Shown piece by piece: positions 51,942-60,920 of a stretch of DNA of 64,000 nt (position 1 is the stretch's first letter; each line of letters starts with the position of its first letter). The notes under the pieces are model-generated. The model was not told the origin of the DNA. It ran no database searches and saw only the letters and a list, made by a program, of their open reading frames with translations. This DNA is from JBDXHU01 sp039989475 (GTDB taxonomy: Bacteria > Pseudomonadota > Gammaproteobacteria > Pseudomonadales > Halieaceae). The stretch lies in NCBI GenBank assembly GCA_039989475.1, contig JBDXHU010000004.1, positions 234,481 to 298,480 on the forward strand, read 5' to 3'. The position numbers and the translations under genes were made by a program.

Positions 51942-53891
51942 TCAGACCTTGGCCAGCTCGGGGATTAGAATCACCATGCCCGGACGCAAGCGGTCAGGGT
52001 CGAGGTCGGGGTTGTACTGGCGCAGGAGCCAGAGTGGCACCTGGTACTTTTTGCGGGTTAGCTCCCACAGGGAGTCACCCTCAGCCACCACGTGCTTGCG
52101 GGTGGATTGAATCTGCCGGACCATGAAAAAGGCCTGCTGAAGATCCGTCTGGTAAGCCTCCCGACGACGCTCAAATTCCTCCGTGCTGACCCTGGAAAAG
52201 TCCAGTTTCAGGCGCTGCCCGATCACTACCGGGCGACCGTAGCGGCGACTGTTCAGACGGCGCAGCTGGCTGGCTCTCAGGTCCAGCCATTCAGCATAAT
52301 GACCCAGGGTCTCAGATGCCTGCACCTCAATAGTCTGGTCAGCGGCAACCGTGTAATCGCTGGGGTCGGCCAGCAGCTGTATATCCGCCTCAAGCTGCTC
52401 GGTGACCATGCTGCTTAATACGGTCTGCTCAGACGGGGCCGAGACAAGCTCCTCCGCCGGCGTTTCGGCATCGGCTAACTCGTCCTGTGGGTTAACCTTT
52501 TCCCCCAGGCCATCGGCACCATCGGTCGAGACCGTGATCACGCTGGGCGTAACGTCGACAGCAGCCGCCACTTGCAAATCCCCTTCCAGCGGCAGTCTCA
52601 GCACCTGGCCTATGCGAATCTGGTAGCGCCGGTTGAGCCCGTTCATAGCCGCTACATCCCGGATGCCGTGACCATAGCGACGGGCGATCTCCGACACCGT
52701 ATCGCCGCGCACCACTGTATGGTAGAGGTCCGGTGTTTGCTCACCGAAGCGCAACTCTTCCGGGATGGAGGCCAACAGGGTATCGGGCTCTCCGCTGACG
52801 GCGTCACTGGGAATACGCAGGGTAAAACCCTCGGGAATACGCTTGTTGCCCTGCCAGATCGGGTCCAACAGGGCGCGATTGTGCTCTCGCAGCAAGTCCG
52901 TGTCGGTGCCAAAGGCTTGTGCGATTGCGTCCACCGGAATGTACTCGGGCAATTCCACCTCGGCGTATTGCACGGGAGCCGCCATAGTCACGGCACCAAA
53001 ATAGCGCTCGGGATCAGAACTGACCTCCAGCGCCGCCATAAAAGACAGGTAGAAATTGCGCGAGGCAAAGCCAAACCTGCGGCCCTTGTAATTGCGAACG
53101 ATCTCGGCGATATCCGTGGTGCCCAACTGCTTGCTGGCACGCCGCATACTGGAGGCGCCGTGGTTGTAGGCGGTGAGCGCAAGCGGCCAGGTGCCGGTAA
53201 GCTCGTAGTTATGCTCCAGCAGTTGCGCTGCCGCCACCGACGCGGCGAAAGGGTCCATGCGTTCGTCAACCACGTAATCCACCGTAAGGTAGCGGCGCCC
53301 GGTAGAGCGGGTGAATTGCCAGATACCCGCAGCACCGACGCTGGAGTAAGCCCTGGGGTTAAAGGAGGACTCGACATGGGGCAGCACGCCCAACTCCCGC
53401 GGCAGGCCTTTCTCGGCTAAAACCCCATCGATATAGTCCTGCCATTCCCCGGAGCGCACCATGCCTTGCTTAAAGCGATCCGACTGCCCGCGCTGAAAAC
53501 GGACGCTACTGGCCGCCTCGCGCAGGCGCTCGCCGCCGACAGTTGGCCCCCACAGGTCCAGCACCCGCTGCTCCTCGGCACTGAGATTGCTTTGGTCCTT
53601 CGCCAACCGGCGCAGGATCTTTGCGTAGCGTGACTGGGCCGCGCGCATGGCCTTGCGGTCACCGTGGTAGTCGCCATTGAGCTGCAAGGTCTCGTAGACC
53701 ACCGTCACCTGGTCGGCGTCGTGCACAAAACCACTGCGGGTATCTACCTCGGTGTAGACCCGCACCCAGAAATCGATATCTGGCTGCAATTCAATCGGTT
53801 TTGGAAACAGCGCGTTACCGAACAAGGGGCCGGACAGCACCGCCAGCCAAAGGCTGACGAAAAGCGAAATGCTTGAGAAACAGGTTTTCAT
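51942..53891 (-). CDS. mltD: Lytic transglycosylase with LysM domains (MltD-like)
   Basis: 649 residues. Signal peptide, then an SLT domain with the catalytic Glu in LPHVESSFNPRAYSSVGAAGIWQFTRSTGRRY. Three LysM-type segments follow: HTVVRGDTVSEIARRYGHGIRDVAAMNGL, a more diverged QASETLGHYAEWLDLRASQLRRLN, and KHVVAEGDSLWELTRKKYQVPLWLLRQYNP. Cleaves peptidoglycan glycan strands to 1,6-anhydromuropeptides. The N-terminal 150 residues are longer than in MltD of enterobacteria. Confidence 0.9.
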   Translation of the reverse strand: MKTCFSSISLFVSLWLAVLSGPLFGNALFPKPIELQPDIDFWVRVYTEVDTRSGFVHDADQVTVVYETLQLNGDYHGDRKAMRAAQSRYAKILRRLAKDQSNLSAEEQRVLDLWGPTVGGERLREAASSVRFQRGQSDRFKQGMVRSGEWQDYIDGVLAEKGLPRELGVLPHVESSFNPRAYSSVGAAGIWQFTRSTGRRYLTVDYVVDERMDPFAASVAAAQLLEHNYELTGTWPLALTAYNHGASSMRRASKQLGTTDIAEIVRNYKGRRFGFASRNFYLSFMAALEVSSDPERYFGAVTMAAPVQYAEVELPEYIPVDAIAQAFGTDTDLLREHNRALLDPIWQGNKRIPEGFTLRIPSDAVSGEPDTLLASIPEELRFGEQTPDLYHTVVRGDTVSEIARRYGHGIRDVAAMNGLNRRYQIRIGQVLRLPLEGDLQVAAAVDVTPSVITVSTDGADGLGEKVNPQDELADAETPAEELVSAPSEQTVLSSMVTEQLEADIQLLADPSDYTVAADQTIEVQASETLGHYAEWLDLRASQLRRLNSRRYGRPVVIGQRLKLDFSRVSTEEFERRREAYQTDLQQAFFMVRQIQSTRKHVVAEGDSLWELTRKKYQVPLWLLRQYNPDLDPDRLRPGMVILIPELAKV

Positions 53892-54010
53892 GATTAGTTG
53901 GTCAGGATAGCAATGTGAAAATGGTACTCTGATTCTTACAGCGAGAGTAACTTCTTTGCCAATATTCTTTACTGTCGCCTGCGCTGGGACCAGCTAATAT
54001 TGGGGTCAGT

Positions 54011-54098
54011 AATATTGGGGTCAGAGTAACATTTCCCGGGAAGACACAGTGCGGCCAGAGGCTGCCCTATTCTAAAATCTTACTCTGACCCCAATATT
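54011..54098. mobile_element. REP/MITE-like palindromic element, copy 1
   Basis: 88 bp with perfect 19-bp terminal inverted repeats, AATATTGGGGTCAGAGTAA at 54011-54029 and its complement at 54080-54098. The centre contains TTCCCGGGAA. A further partial left end, AATATTGGGGTCAG, lies directly before it at 53996-54009. No transposase gene is inside, so mobility would need a protein from elsewhere. GGGGTCAGAGTAA-type palindromes are typical of sites associated with REP-type tyrosine transposases, as far as I recall. Confidence 0.85.
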
Positions 54099-54272
54099 CC
54101 TGCCATCCCTGACCACCTAAACCGGAACAGCGTGACCACCTCACCGCCGGGATTGACCAGTTCCAGGCGCGAGCAAAAGTAAGGCCCAGCAAAGTTGAAT
54201 TGAGCTTTGCCTGGCGTCTTTCATAATCGTGGTCTGTCGCCGATTCTCCCGGTTTTCGCGTCCCCGGTTCTC

Positions 54273-54309
54273 GCCCTTGAAAAGCGCTATAGGCAGACTT
54301 TTCAAGGGC
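54273..54309. repeat. Strong hairpin, 12-bp perfect stem
   Basis: GCCCTTGAAAAG at 54273-54284 pairs with CTTTTCAAGGGC at 54298-54309 over a 13-base loop. It lies upstream of the FG-GAP lipoprotein gene. Could be an RNA stem or the target of an integrase or DNA-binding protein; there is no T-run. Confidence 0.6.
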
Positions 54310-54452
54310 TTGAAGATAACAAAACCTAGTTCTATAATTTCTCCTTAGCCTCATACAAGCGGCCAATGAATTAAACCGTATTGAGTCCGTCCCTATGCAC
54401 CTAAAATTATGAATAGCGCCACTATTGAAGTTTCGCTGAGAGTACACAAACT

Positions 54453-56411
54453 ATGCATTCAGGATTATTGAGCCGTATTTTCCTCACCTTATCTTTTGTC
54501 GCCCTGTGCGGCTGCAAGATCGAAGTTGTGGTTCCCCCGGGTGGAAGTGTTGCAACTGAATCTGGCAGCCTTTTTTGCGCAGCCGGCAACAACTGCGCTG
54601 TCGAAGTTTCTGACCTCGAGTTTGATGAAATCTTCACCGCAACAGCTGACAGCGGCTACCTGTTTGCCGGGTGGAAACGGCGAGAGAAAGGGCTATTCGG
54701 CGGCAGCACCGACTCAAGCGTGCGGTGGTTCACAAGCATCGCTGAAGGTAATGAGTTTCTTGAGTCGCTCCTTGACGCAGACCTCGTTTTTTACCTTGAA
54801 CCGATATTCTTCCCGGTTCAAAACGCCGCTGCTGCAGAACTGGACTGGCCGTCATACGCACAGAAAATCGACCAACTGGCCAGCGTCTATGGCAGTGTGC
54901 CTACCAGGATAAACCTTGAGCAACACTGGTTCGAGTCACTGCAGATATCCCCGCGCCACTTTACGGGTCGAGAGGACACCTTTACGACCGCTGAAAACCC
55001 GCAGCAAGGTGTTGGTTACGGCAGTTATATTTCTCTGGGTGACGACCGGCAACTGGTTTTCTACAGCAATTGGTCACCAACGGAGCCCGCGGCAGGTGCC
55101 GCCCTGGCCCTCGAATACGACGGCGGCGTGCCGGTACGGCTGGATATCGATCGCATTGAAGGTGCCACGCACAGCTGGGTGCTGGACAATGGTGATGGTA
55201 CCAAGTCGGTGGTTTTCATGGGTGTGGATGAAGGTAATATTTCGCCCGATCACAACGCCGACGCCCCCACCTATGCGTTTAACGTAGAGACCCGCCAGTG
55301 GGTGAGCACGGGCATCCAGACGGCAACCCATCACTCTATTCCCTTTGACTACGACCGGGACGGCGATGAAGATGTTGTAGCGCAGAGCTGGGGCCCTCCC
55401 TTCAATACCAACTACGTGCTGGAAAACCTCGGGGGCTCCTACAAGGCGGTGCAGCTGGCTACCTGGGGGCCTTCCTATATCAACGGCATGGCAATCGCCC
55501 CCTATCACCCGGATGCCAGCAATCGACTTGGGATCGTGGTAACGGATACCTTCCCGCTGCCCGAGCTGGGTATTGCCCCGGAGTACAATGCACTCATTCA
55601 GCTGGCGCCCGACCTGCGCAGGATAGAGAGCGCAGGGCAGCTTCCGCTGCCTTATTTCGAGCGTGAAGAGTTCAGCGGAATTCAACAGGTCATCCCGGAT
55701 TGGGAAGGCTCGGTCGGCCTGTCCCACGAGGTGGCCGCCAGGATGATGGATATCGATCAGGATGGCGCCATCGATATCATCCTTTCCTCCTTAATATGGA
55801 GTGACGAAAAACCGGTCATGGTGCTGCAACTTTTGATGCAGCGGAACGGGCGCTATGTCGACGAGACCGACTCGCGATTGTTCAACTGGAACCTGATGGG
55901 AGGTGGCGCACACCGGCTTGATTATGCCGACGTCAACGGCGACGGCTTCATTGATATTCTGGCCTCCGATAACGGTATCATGTGGGAGGTTCTGGACGCC
56001 GCCGGCGTGGAGGACTACAGCATTGCTGCCAATGCGCGCGTGCTCGTCAATGACGGCACCGGGCATTTTGCCGTTGTAGCTGAGCAGCAAATTCACGGCG
56101 ATTACGGTTACATGCCTTCCTACGTGTTCTTTTTGGACGAGGCCGGCGAACTGAACTGGTCGTCGATGGATACGAACGGCGGCAATGATGTGAGGGTCGT
56201 AACGCGTTCACTGAATATGAAGCTGTCCACCGGACCCAATGGCATAGACCCGGCGCAGTATGGCGCACCTGGCTTCAACGAATTCTACTACCTGTTGCAC
56301 AACGAAGATGTCGCCGCGATGGTAAAGGCGGGAGAGTACAGCTCTGGCCTTCACCACTACCTGGCCGTGGGTCGAGCACAAGAGCGGCAAGTCAAGGCGT
56401 CGGCCCCTTAA
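54453..56411 (+). CDS. FG-GAP/VCBS-repeat lipoprotein flanked by palindromic elements
   Basis: 652 residues. A lipobox ends LCGC (Cys about 21). The next 80 residues resemble a bacterial InlB-B-like repeat (FDEIFTATADSGYLFAGWK). Calcium-type FG-GAP loops follow: DYDRDGDED, DIDQDGAIDI and DVNGDGFIDI. The C-terminus, NEDVAAMVKAGEYSSGLHHYLAVGRAQER, resembles a short repeat found in large secreted proteins. Likely a surface beta-propeller. Its stop is four bases before the second palindromic element. Probably acquired. Confidence 0.78.
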   Translation: MHSGLLSRIFLTLSFVALCGCKIEVVVPPGGSVATESGSLFCAAGNNCAVEVSDLEFDEIFTATADSGYLFAGWKRREKGLFGGSTDSSVRWFTSIAEGNEFLESLLDADLVFYLEPIFFPVQNAAAAELDWPSYAQKIDQLASVYGSVPTRINLEQHWFESLQISPRHFTGREDTFTTAENPQQGVGYGSYISLGDDRQLVFYSNWSPTEPAAGAALALEYDGGVPVRLDIDRIEGATHSWVLDNGDGTKSVVFMGVDEGNISPDHNADAPTYAFNVETRQWVSTGIQTATHHSIPFDYDRDGDEDVVAQSWGPPFNTNYVLENLGGSYKAVQLATWGPSYINGMAIAPYHPDASNRLGIVVTDTFPLPELGIAPEYNALIQLAPDLRRIESAGQLPLPYFEREEFSGIQQVIPDWEGSVGLSHEVAARMMDIDQDGAIDIILSSLIWSDEKPVMVLQLLMQRNGRYVDETDSRLFNWNLMGGGAHRLDYADVNGDGFIDILASDNGIMWEVLDAAGVEDYSIAANARVLVNDGTGHFAVVAEQQIHGDYGYMPSYVFFLDEAGELNWSSMDTNGGNDVRVVTRSLNMKLSTGPNGIDPAQYGAPGFNEFYYLLHNEDVAAMVKAGEYSSGLHHYLAVGRAQERQVKASAP

Positions 56412-56414
56412 AGC

Positions 56415-56502
56415 GATATTGGGGTCAGAGTAACATTTCCCGGGAAGACACAGTGCGACCGGGGGCTGCCCTGTTCTAAAATCTTACTCTGACCCCAATA
56501 TT
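56415..56502. mobile_element. REP/MITE-like palindromic element, copy 2
   Basis: 88 bp, in the same orientation as the copy at 54011-54098 and nearly identical: one outermost base of the left arm and four internal transitions differ. The right arm TTACTCTGACCCCAATATT is at 56484-56502. Confidence 0.85.
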
Positions 56503-56548
56503 CCTTGTCTGATATAGTACGCGTCGCATTGCAATTTATGGCGGAGCC

Positions 56549-57586
56549 ATGACCCTGCTGATCATTTACCTGGCGATCGCGATCGGCGTCTCCTTCCTGT
56601 GTTCTGTGCTCGAGGCGGTGCTGCTTTCAGTAAGCCCGGCCTTCGTCGAGGCGCAGTTACAGGAGCGCCCGCGCCGGGCGCGTGTGCTGAAATCGATCAA
56701 GGACACGCTCGATCAGTCGATCTCAGCGATCCTGATTCTCAATACCTTTGCCCATACCATGGGAGCCGCGGGCGTCGGGGCGCAGGCGGTACGGGTGTAC
56801 GGCGAGCGCTGGGAAAGCCTTGTGGCCTTTCTGTTGACGCTGGCCATTCTCTACTTCTCCGAGATAATCCCCAAGACAATCGGTGCAACGTTCTGGCGAC
56901 AACTGGCCCTGCCCTCGGCCTATATCATCGCAGCCCTGGTAAAGTTGCTCTTCCCATTTGTCTGGTTATCAGGACGCCTGACACAGCTTTTTTCCAACAA
57001 TCAAAATGCCATGATCAGCCGCGAAGAACTGGCTGCCCTGGCGCGGCTGGGTGAGAAAGACGGGGCGCTTGCTACCGAGGAGAGCCTGCTAATGGAGAAC
57101 ATGCTGGGCTTGCGCGAGACACGGACCGGAGAGATTCTAACCCCGCGCACGGTAGTCACAGCCCTGGAGGCGTCAATGCCACTGAGCGAGGCACTAGCCG
57201 GCCTGGAGCAGACTCCATTCACTCGCATACCGATCTACGAGGGTAGCATCGACGAGGTGGTGGGCATTGCTCGCAAGCAAAAACTCTATGAGGCTGACCG
57301 AGATGGCGGCGGCGACAAACCACTCCGCGATTACGCTTCTCCGGTGTTTCGCGTCTCGGAAGAACTGCCGGTACCTTTACTGCTGGATCAATTTATCAAG
57401 CGCCGCCAACACATGTTCCTGGTAGAAGACGAGTTTGGTCAGACCGCCGGTATCGTGACCCTGGAAGACGCCGTAGAAACCCTGCTGGGCCGGGAAATCA
57501 TGGACGAGAGCGACACGGTCGAAGATATGCAGGCCCTGGCCAAAAGTCGCTATCGCAACCGCTTGCAGCAGGAAAAGGCCGAATAA
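56549..57586 (+). CDS. CNNM/CorC-type membrane protein (DUF21 and CBS pair)
   Basis: 345 residues. Three to four membrane helices of the DUF21 domain (SFLCSVLEAVLLSVSPAFVEAQLQ, LILNTFAHTMGAAGVGAQA, LYFSEIIPKTIGATFW), then a CBS pair beginning TGEILTPRTVVTALEASMPLSEALAGLEQTPFTRIPIY. No C-terminal HlyC/CorC domain. The family is associated with Mg2+/Co2+ transport or tolerance. Confidence 0.9.
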   Translation: MTLLIIYLAIAIGVSFLCSVLEAVLLSVSPAFVEAQLQERPRRARVLKSIKDTLDQSISAILILNTFAHTMGAAGVGAQAVRVYGERWESLVAFLLTLAILYFSEIIPKTIGATFWRQLALPSAYIIAALVKLLFPFVWLSGRLTQLFSNNQNAMISREELAALARLGEKDGALATEESLLMENMLGLRETRTGEILTPRTVVTALEASMPLSEALAGLEQTPFTRIPIYEGSIDEVVGIARKQKLYEADRDGGGDKPLRDYASPVFRVSEELPVPLLLDQFIKRRQHMFLVEDEFGQTAGIVTLEDAVETLLGREIMDESDTVEDMQALAKSRYRNRLQQEKAE

Positions 57587-57592
57587 GGCAGC

Positions 57593-59032
57593 TCAGCCTT
57601 CCATGTCTTCCAGCTCCATGCCGCGGGTCTCGTGTACAAAGCGGAACACAAAGCCGACCGATACCAGCGCCGATACCGCGTAGAAACCATAGGCGCCAGC
57701 CAGGCCGATACCCGCCATCATGATCGGGAAAGTCATGGTGATGGCAAAGTTGGCGCCCCACTGGAACAGCCCCGCCACCGCGAGTCCCGAGCCTCTCATC
57801 TGGTTGGGGAACATCTCACCCAGCATGACCCACATCACCGGTCCCCAGGACAGGTTAAAGAAAGCCACGTAGAGGTTGGCCGCAACCAGGGCCACGGCGC
57901 CCATATTGTCGCTGAGCAGCAGTTCCCCCTCGACCAGGTCTGCGCTGCTGAAGCTGTAGACCATGGTGAACAGGCAGGCGGTCATGCCCAGGGAACCGAT
58001 TTTCAGCAGCGCCCGCCGACCGATTCGGTCAATGCTGAGAATGGTGACAATACAAGCGGCAATACTGAGCGAGCCGCTAATGATATTGATGAGCAGTGCA
58101 TCGGACTCGGAAAAGCCCACCGCCTGCCACAGCACCGCGCCGTAGTAGAAAACCACATTGATGCCCACCAGCTGCTGGAAGGTGGCCAGGCCAATGCCAA
58201 CCCAGACAATAGGCCGAACCCGTTTTTTGACAGGATCCAACAGGTCGCGGAAGCTGGGGCGGTGATCCTCGGACAGCGAGCCCTGAATCTCCTCAACCTT
58301 GCTGCGGGCGATGCCATCGCCAAACAGGCGCAGCAGTGTGCCCTCGGCCTCGGCAACACGACCCGCCACTACCAGGAAGCGCGGGCTCTCGGGTATAAAC
58401 ATCAAGGCTGCCAGGAAAAAGGCTGCCGGGATCATCTCCATCCAGAACATCCAGCGCCAGGCCGGGAAGTTCATCCACAGGATGTCTGTGGAGGCGCCGG
58501 CAAGCTGGGCCAGGATATAGTTGCTGAGGAAGGCCGCGGTTAGCCCGCAGATAATAGCAACCTGCTGTATGGTCGCCAGCCGTCCCCGGTAATGGGCTGG
58601 TGCTATCTCGCTGATATAGGCTGGCGCCATCACGCTGGCCGCACCCACCGCCAGGCCGCCCAGTATCCTGTACATGACAAACTCCAGGGAAGCGGCCGCG
58701 ACGCCCGAACCCCAGGCGCTGATCAGGAAGAATACCGCAGCCACCCGCAACAGTGTGCGACGGCCAAAAACATCGGCCAAACGGCCAGCAAAGAAAGCCC
58801 CCGCCGCGCAGCCCAGCAACATCGAAGCCACATTAAAGCCCGTACCAACACTATCGGAATTAAAGGCCGTACGCAGGCCATCGACAGTGCCATTGATCAC
58901 ACCACTGTCATAGCCAAACAGGAAGCCGCCTATGGTGGCGACACAGCTCACCAGGATGATCAGCCCATGATTGATGTCTGCGTGATCGACAGTGTTCGGG
59001 GATGGGTCCAGCTTTGCGGTTTCCATTATCAC
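57593..59032 (-). CDS. MFS sugar porter (SP family)
   Basis: 479 residues, twelve helices. Sugar-porter signatures: GGFLFGYDSGVINGT, FAGRLADVFGRR, the PESPRFLVVAGR motif after helix 6, and the DRIGRR loop. The start is GTG at 59032, overlapping the GH43 stop (GTGA) with GGGAG upstream; ATG at 59026 is an alternative. Probably imports the xylose released by the upstream enzyme, or related pentoses. Confidence 0.9.
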   Translation of the reverse strand: MIMETAKLDPSPNTVDHADINHGLIILVSCVATIGGFLFGYDSGVINGTVDGLRTAFNSDSVGTGFNVASMLLGCAAGAFFAGRLADVFGRRTLLRVAAVFFLISAWGSGVAAASLEFVMYRILGGLAVGAASVMAPAYISEIAPAHYRGRLATIQQVAIICGLTAAFLSNYILAQLAGASTDILWMNFPAWRWMFWMEMIPAAFFLAALMFIPESPRFLVVAGRVAEAEGTLLRLFGDGIARSKVEEIQGSLSEDHRPSFRDLLDPVKKRVRPIVWVGIGLATFQQLVGINVVFYYGAVLWQAVGFSESDALLINIISGSLSIAACIVTILSIDRIGRRALLKIGSLGMTACLFTMVYSFSSADLVEGELLLSDNMGAVALVAANLYVAFFNLSWGPVMWVMLGEMFPNQMRGSGLAVAGLFQWGANFAITMTFPIMMAGIGLAGAYGFYAVSALVSVGFVFRFVHETRGMELEDMEG

Positions 59033-60636
59033 GGAGTTGTCTCCCGGTATTCAAAGAACCGGTAGTCGGCAGGGATCGCCGTGCCGGCTACATCCTGGCA
59101 ACACATGCCGACGAATGCGCCGGTGAAATTGGCGCCCTCCCCCTTGCCGACCTCGTCGCAGAGCAGGCTGTAATCGAGTACTTCGCCAACCCGGCTCCAC
59201 TGCTCCCCATCGGGAGACCAGGAGAACTGTAGCTGTTCACGACAAACGCTGGCTCGCAACTGGAGCGGGCCATCATCGGGAAGACGCACCGGCGCCTGCT
59301 GCAGCGGATAGACCGTCTTCAGGCTCGGGTCGCCCTCACAGCTCATAATACCCAGGTGGCGCCCATGCTCCTCGTCGCGGGACAGGAACAGGTAATGAAA
59401 CTTATGGCTGTTGTAATAGCAGACCAGGCCCGCCTGCTGCTGGAAGTGCTCGGGGGAGAACTCCAACTCCGTGGTCGCTTCGAAACTGAAGGCCTGCTGC
59501 CGGCGCGCTACCAGGGAGGAGTAAAACAGGCTACCCAGGGATTCACGTCCGTACAGGCGCAGGAAACCGGGTCGCGCTTCCAGGGAAAACAGATAGCCCG
59601 GTTCGGGTGTACGCAGCCACTGGAAATCGATTGGCAATGCACCGGCCTGAAATTCGCAGCGCTCGCCAGGCGCCGGCCAGGGACATTCCGGCAAATCCGG
59701 TGCCGGCACCGACTCGGCGGGGCCCGACGAGCCCACAAGGTTTCTCAGCCATCCCGCCTCGTCCCAGGCAACCAGTTCGATGGCGGACTCGCGGCCCATG
59801 GGGCTGCGATGATTTTCTGGTGACAAAGGCCGGGAGCAAAGATGCACCGCATAGGTTTTTCCGTCGGGGGTTTCCACCCAGTCCCCGTGACCGCAACGCT
59901 GCAAGGGTGATTCAGGACAATCCCTGGCCGTAATAAAGTGGCCACCTGGGTCGACCTCATAGGGACCGGTGATAGTCTCCGCTCGCGCCATGGTCATGGC
60001 GTGGTCGTAACCCGTGCCTCCCTCAGCCGTCAGCAAGTAATAGTAGCCATCGCGCTGATACAGGTGGGGGCCCTCGGTGAACCCAGACTCTGAGCCGGTA
60101 AAAATAGTGTGCGACTCCCCCACCAGGCGCCGCTGATCTACTGAATACTCCTGCAGGAATATGCCAGCAAAGAATGTGCGGTCTGGCCGATGATCCCAGA
60201 TCATACTGAGATACCACTTGCGCCCATCCTCATCGTGGAACAGGGAAGGATCAAAACCACGGCTATTCAGGTAGACAGGGTCGGACCAGTCACCATCGAT
60301 ATGCTCACAGGTGGTCAGGTAATTGTGCGTGTCTTTGAAGTTACCATCGAAGCGGTTGACCCGGGTATAGATTAGCCAGAACAAACCATCGGCATGGGTC
60401 AGGCAGGGCGCCCAGACACCACAGGAATCAGGTGCGCCGCGAATGTCTAACAGCGATGCCCGGTCCAGGGGCCGGGTCAGCAGGCGCCAGTTCACCAGGT
60501 CCCGTGAATGATGGATCTGCACCCCGGGGTACCACTCGAAGGTGGAGGTGGCGATGTAATAGTCATCCCCCACCCGGCAGATGGAAGGGTCCGGGTTGAA
60601 GCCCTTGAGTATCGGGTTGTTGATGCTGTCGCTCAT
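59029..60636 (-). CDS. GH43 glycoside hydrolase (beta-xylosidase type)
   Basis: 535 residues, typical for the beta-xylosidase group of GH43. The five-bladed propeller starts NPILKGFNPDPSICRVGDDYY (catalytic base Asp), followed by the VGDDYYIATSTFEWYPGVQIHHSRDLVNW block and later a Glu acid near SGFTEGPHLY. The C-terminal beta-sandwich of about 200 residues is present. No signal peptide, so it acts in the cytoplasm on imported xylo-oligosaccharides. Co-transcribed with the porter. Confidence 0.92.
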   Translation of the reverse strand: MSDSINNPILKGFNPDPSICRVGDDYYIATSTFEWYPGVQIHHSRDLVNWRLLTRPLDRASLLDIRGAPDSCGVWAPCLTHADGLFWLIYTRVNRFDGNFKDTHNYLTTCEHIDGDWSDPVYLNSRGFDPSLFHDEDGRKWYLSMIWDHRPDRTFFAGIFLQEYSVDQRRLVGESHTIFTGSESGFTEGPHLYQRDGYYYLLTAEGGTGYDHAMTMARAETITGPYEVDPGGHFITARDCPESPLQRCGHGDWVETPDGKTYAVHLCSRPLSPENHRSPMGRESAIELVAWDEAGWLRNLVGSSGPAESVPAPDLPECPWPAPGERCEFQAGALPIDFQWLRTPEPGYLFSLEARPGFLRLYGRESLGSLFYSSLVARRQQAFSFEATTELEFSPEHFQQQAGLVCYYNSHKFHYLFLSRDEEHGRHLGIMSCEGDPSLKTVYPLQQAPVRLPDDGPLQLRASVCREQLQFSWSPDGEQWSRVGEVLDYSLLCDEVGKGEGANFTGAFVGMCCQDVAGTAIPADYRFFEYRETTP

Positions 60637-60920
60637 GAAATCCTCAATGTGGCATCAGGGCGTCATCAAAATCTCTGACAAGCGTCCGGCTGCACCGCTG
60701 GCTCTCATTTGGTAGTCCCGTGCATTCACAGTATAAATGGATGAGTGTTCCATGCAGCGTGATATTCGAGCAATCGACCGTGAGGATATAGCCATCGGCT
60801 CGGAAGTCTTTGGCCTCGAACCGCTCTGGCCCGACCGGGCCGACCCCAGGGTATCGAAGCGAGAAAGTCGCCAGGACGATGCTAAACTGGTATCCGATTT
60901 TCGTCTTCCGGAGGTGCGTT

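Larger units (their letters stand above)
53892..54452. other. 561-bp stretch without a gene, holding palindromes
   Basis: No convincing gene. Contents: a 14-bp half element (53996-54009), an 88-bp palindromic element (54011-54098), and a 12-bp stem hairpin (54273-54309). The DNA from about 54190 to 54450 is richer in A and T than the genes around it, as is the start of the following lipoprotein gene. Confidence 0.8.

Noticed and set aside
54067..54447. 126-residue open frame on the minus strand in the repeat region
   Set aside because: Composition is unlike a real protein, it starts in an untranslated region and runs into the palindromic element. It may be an eroded gene, but nothing supports it.
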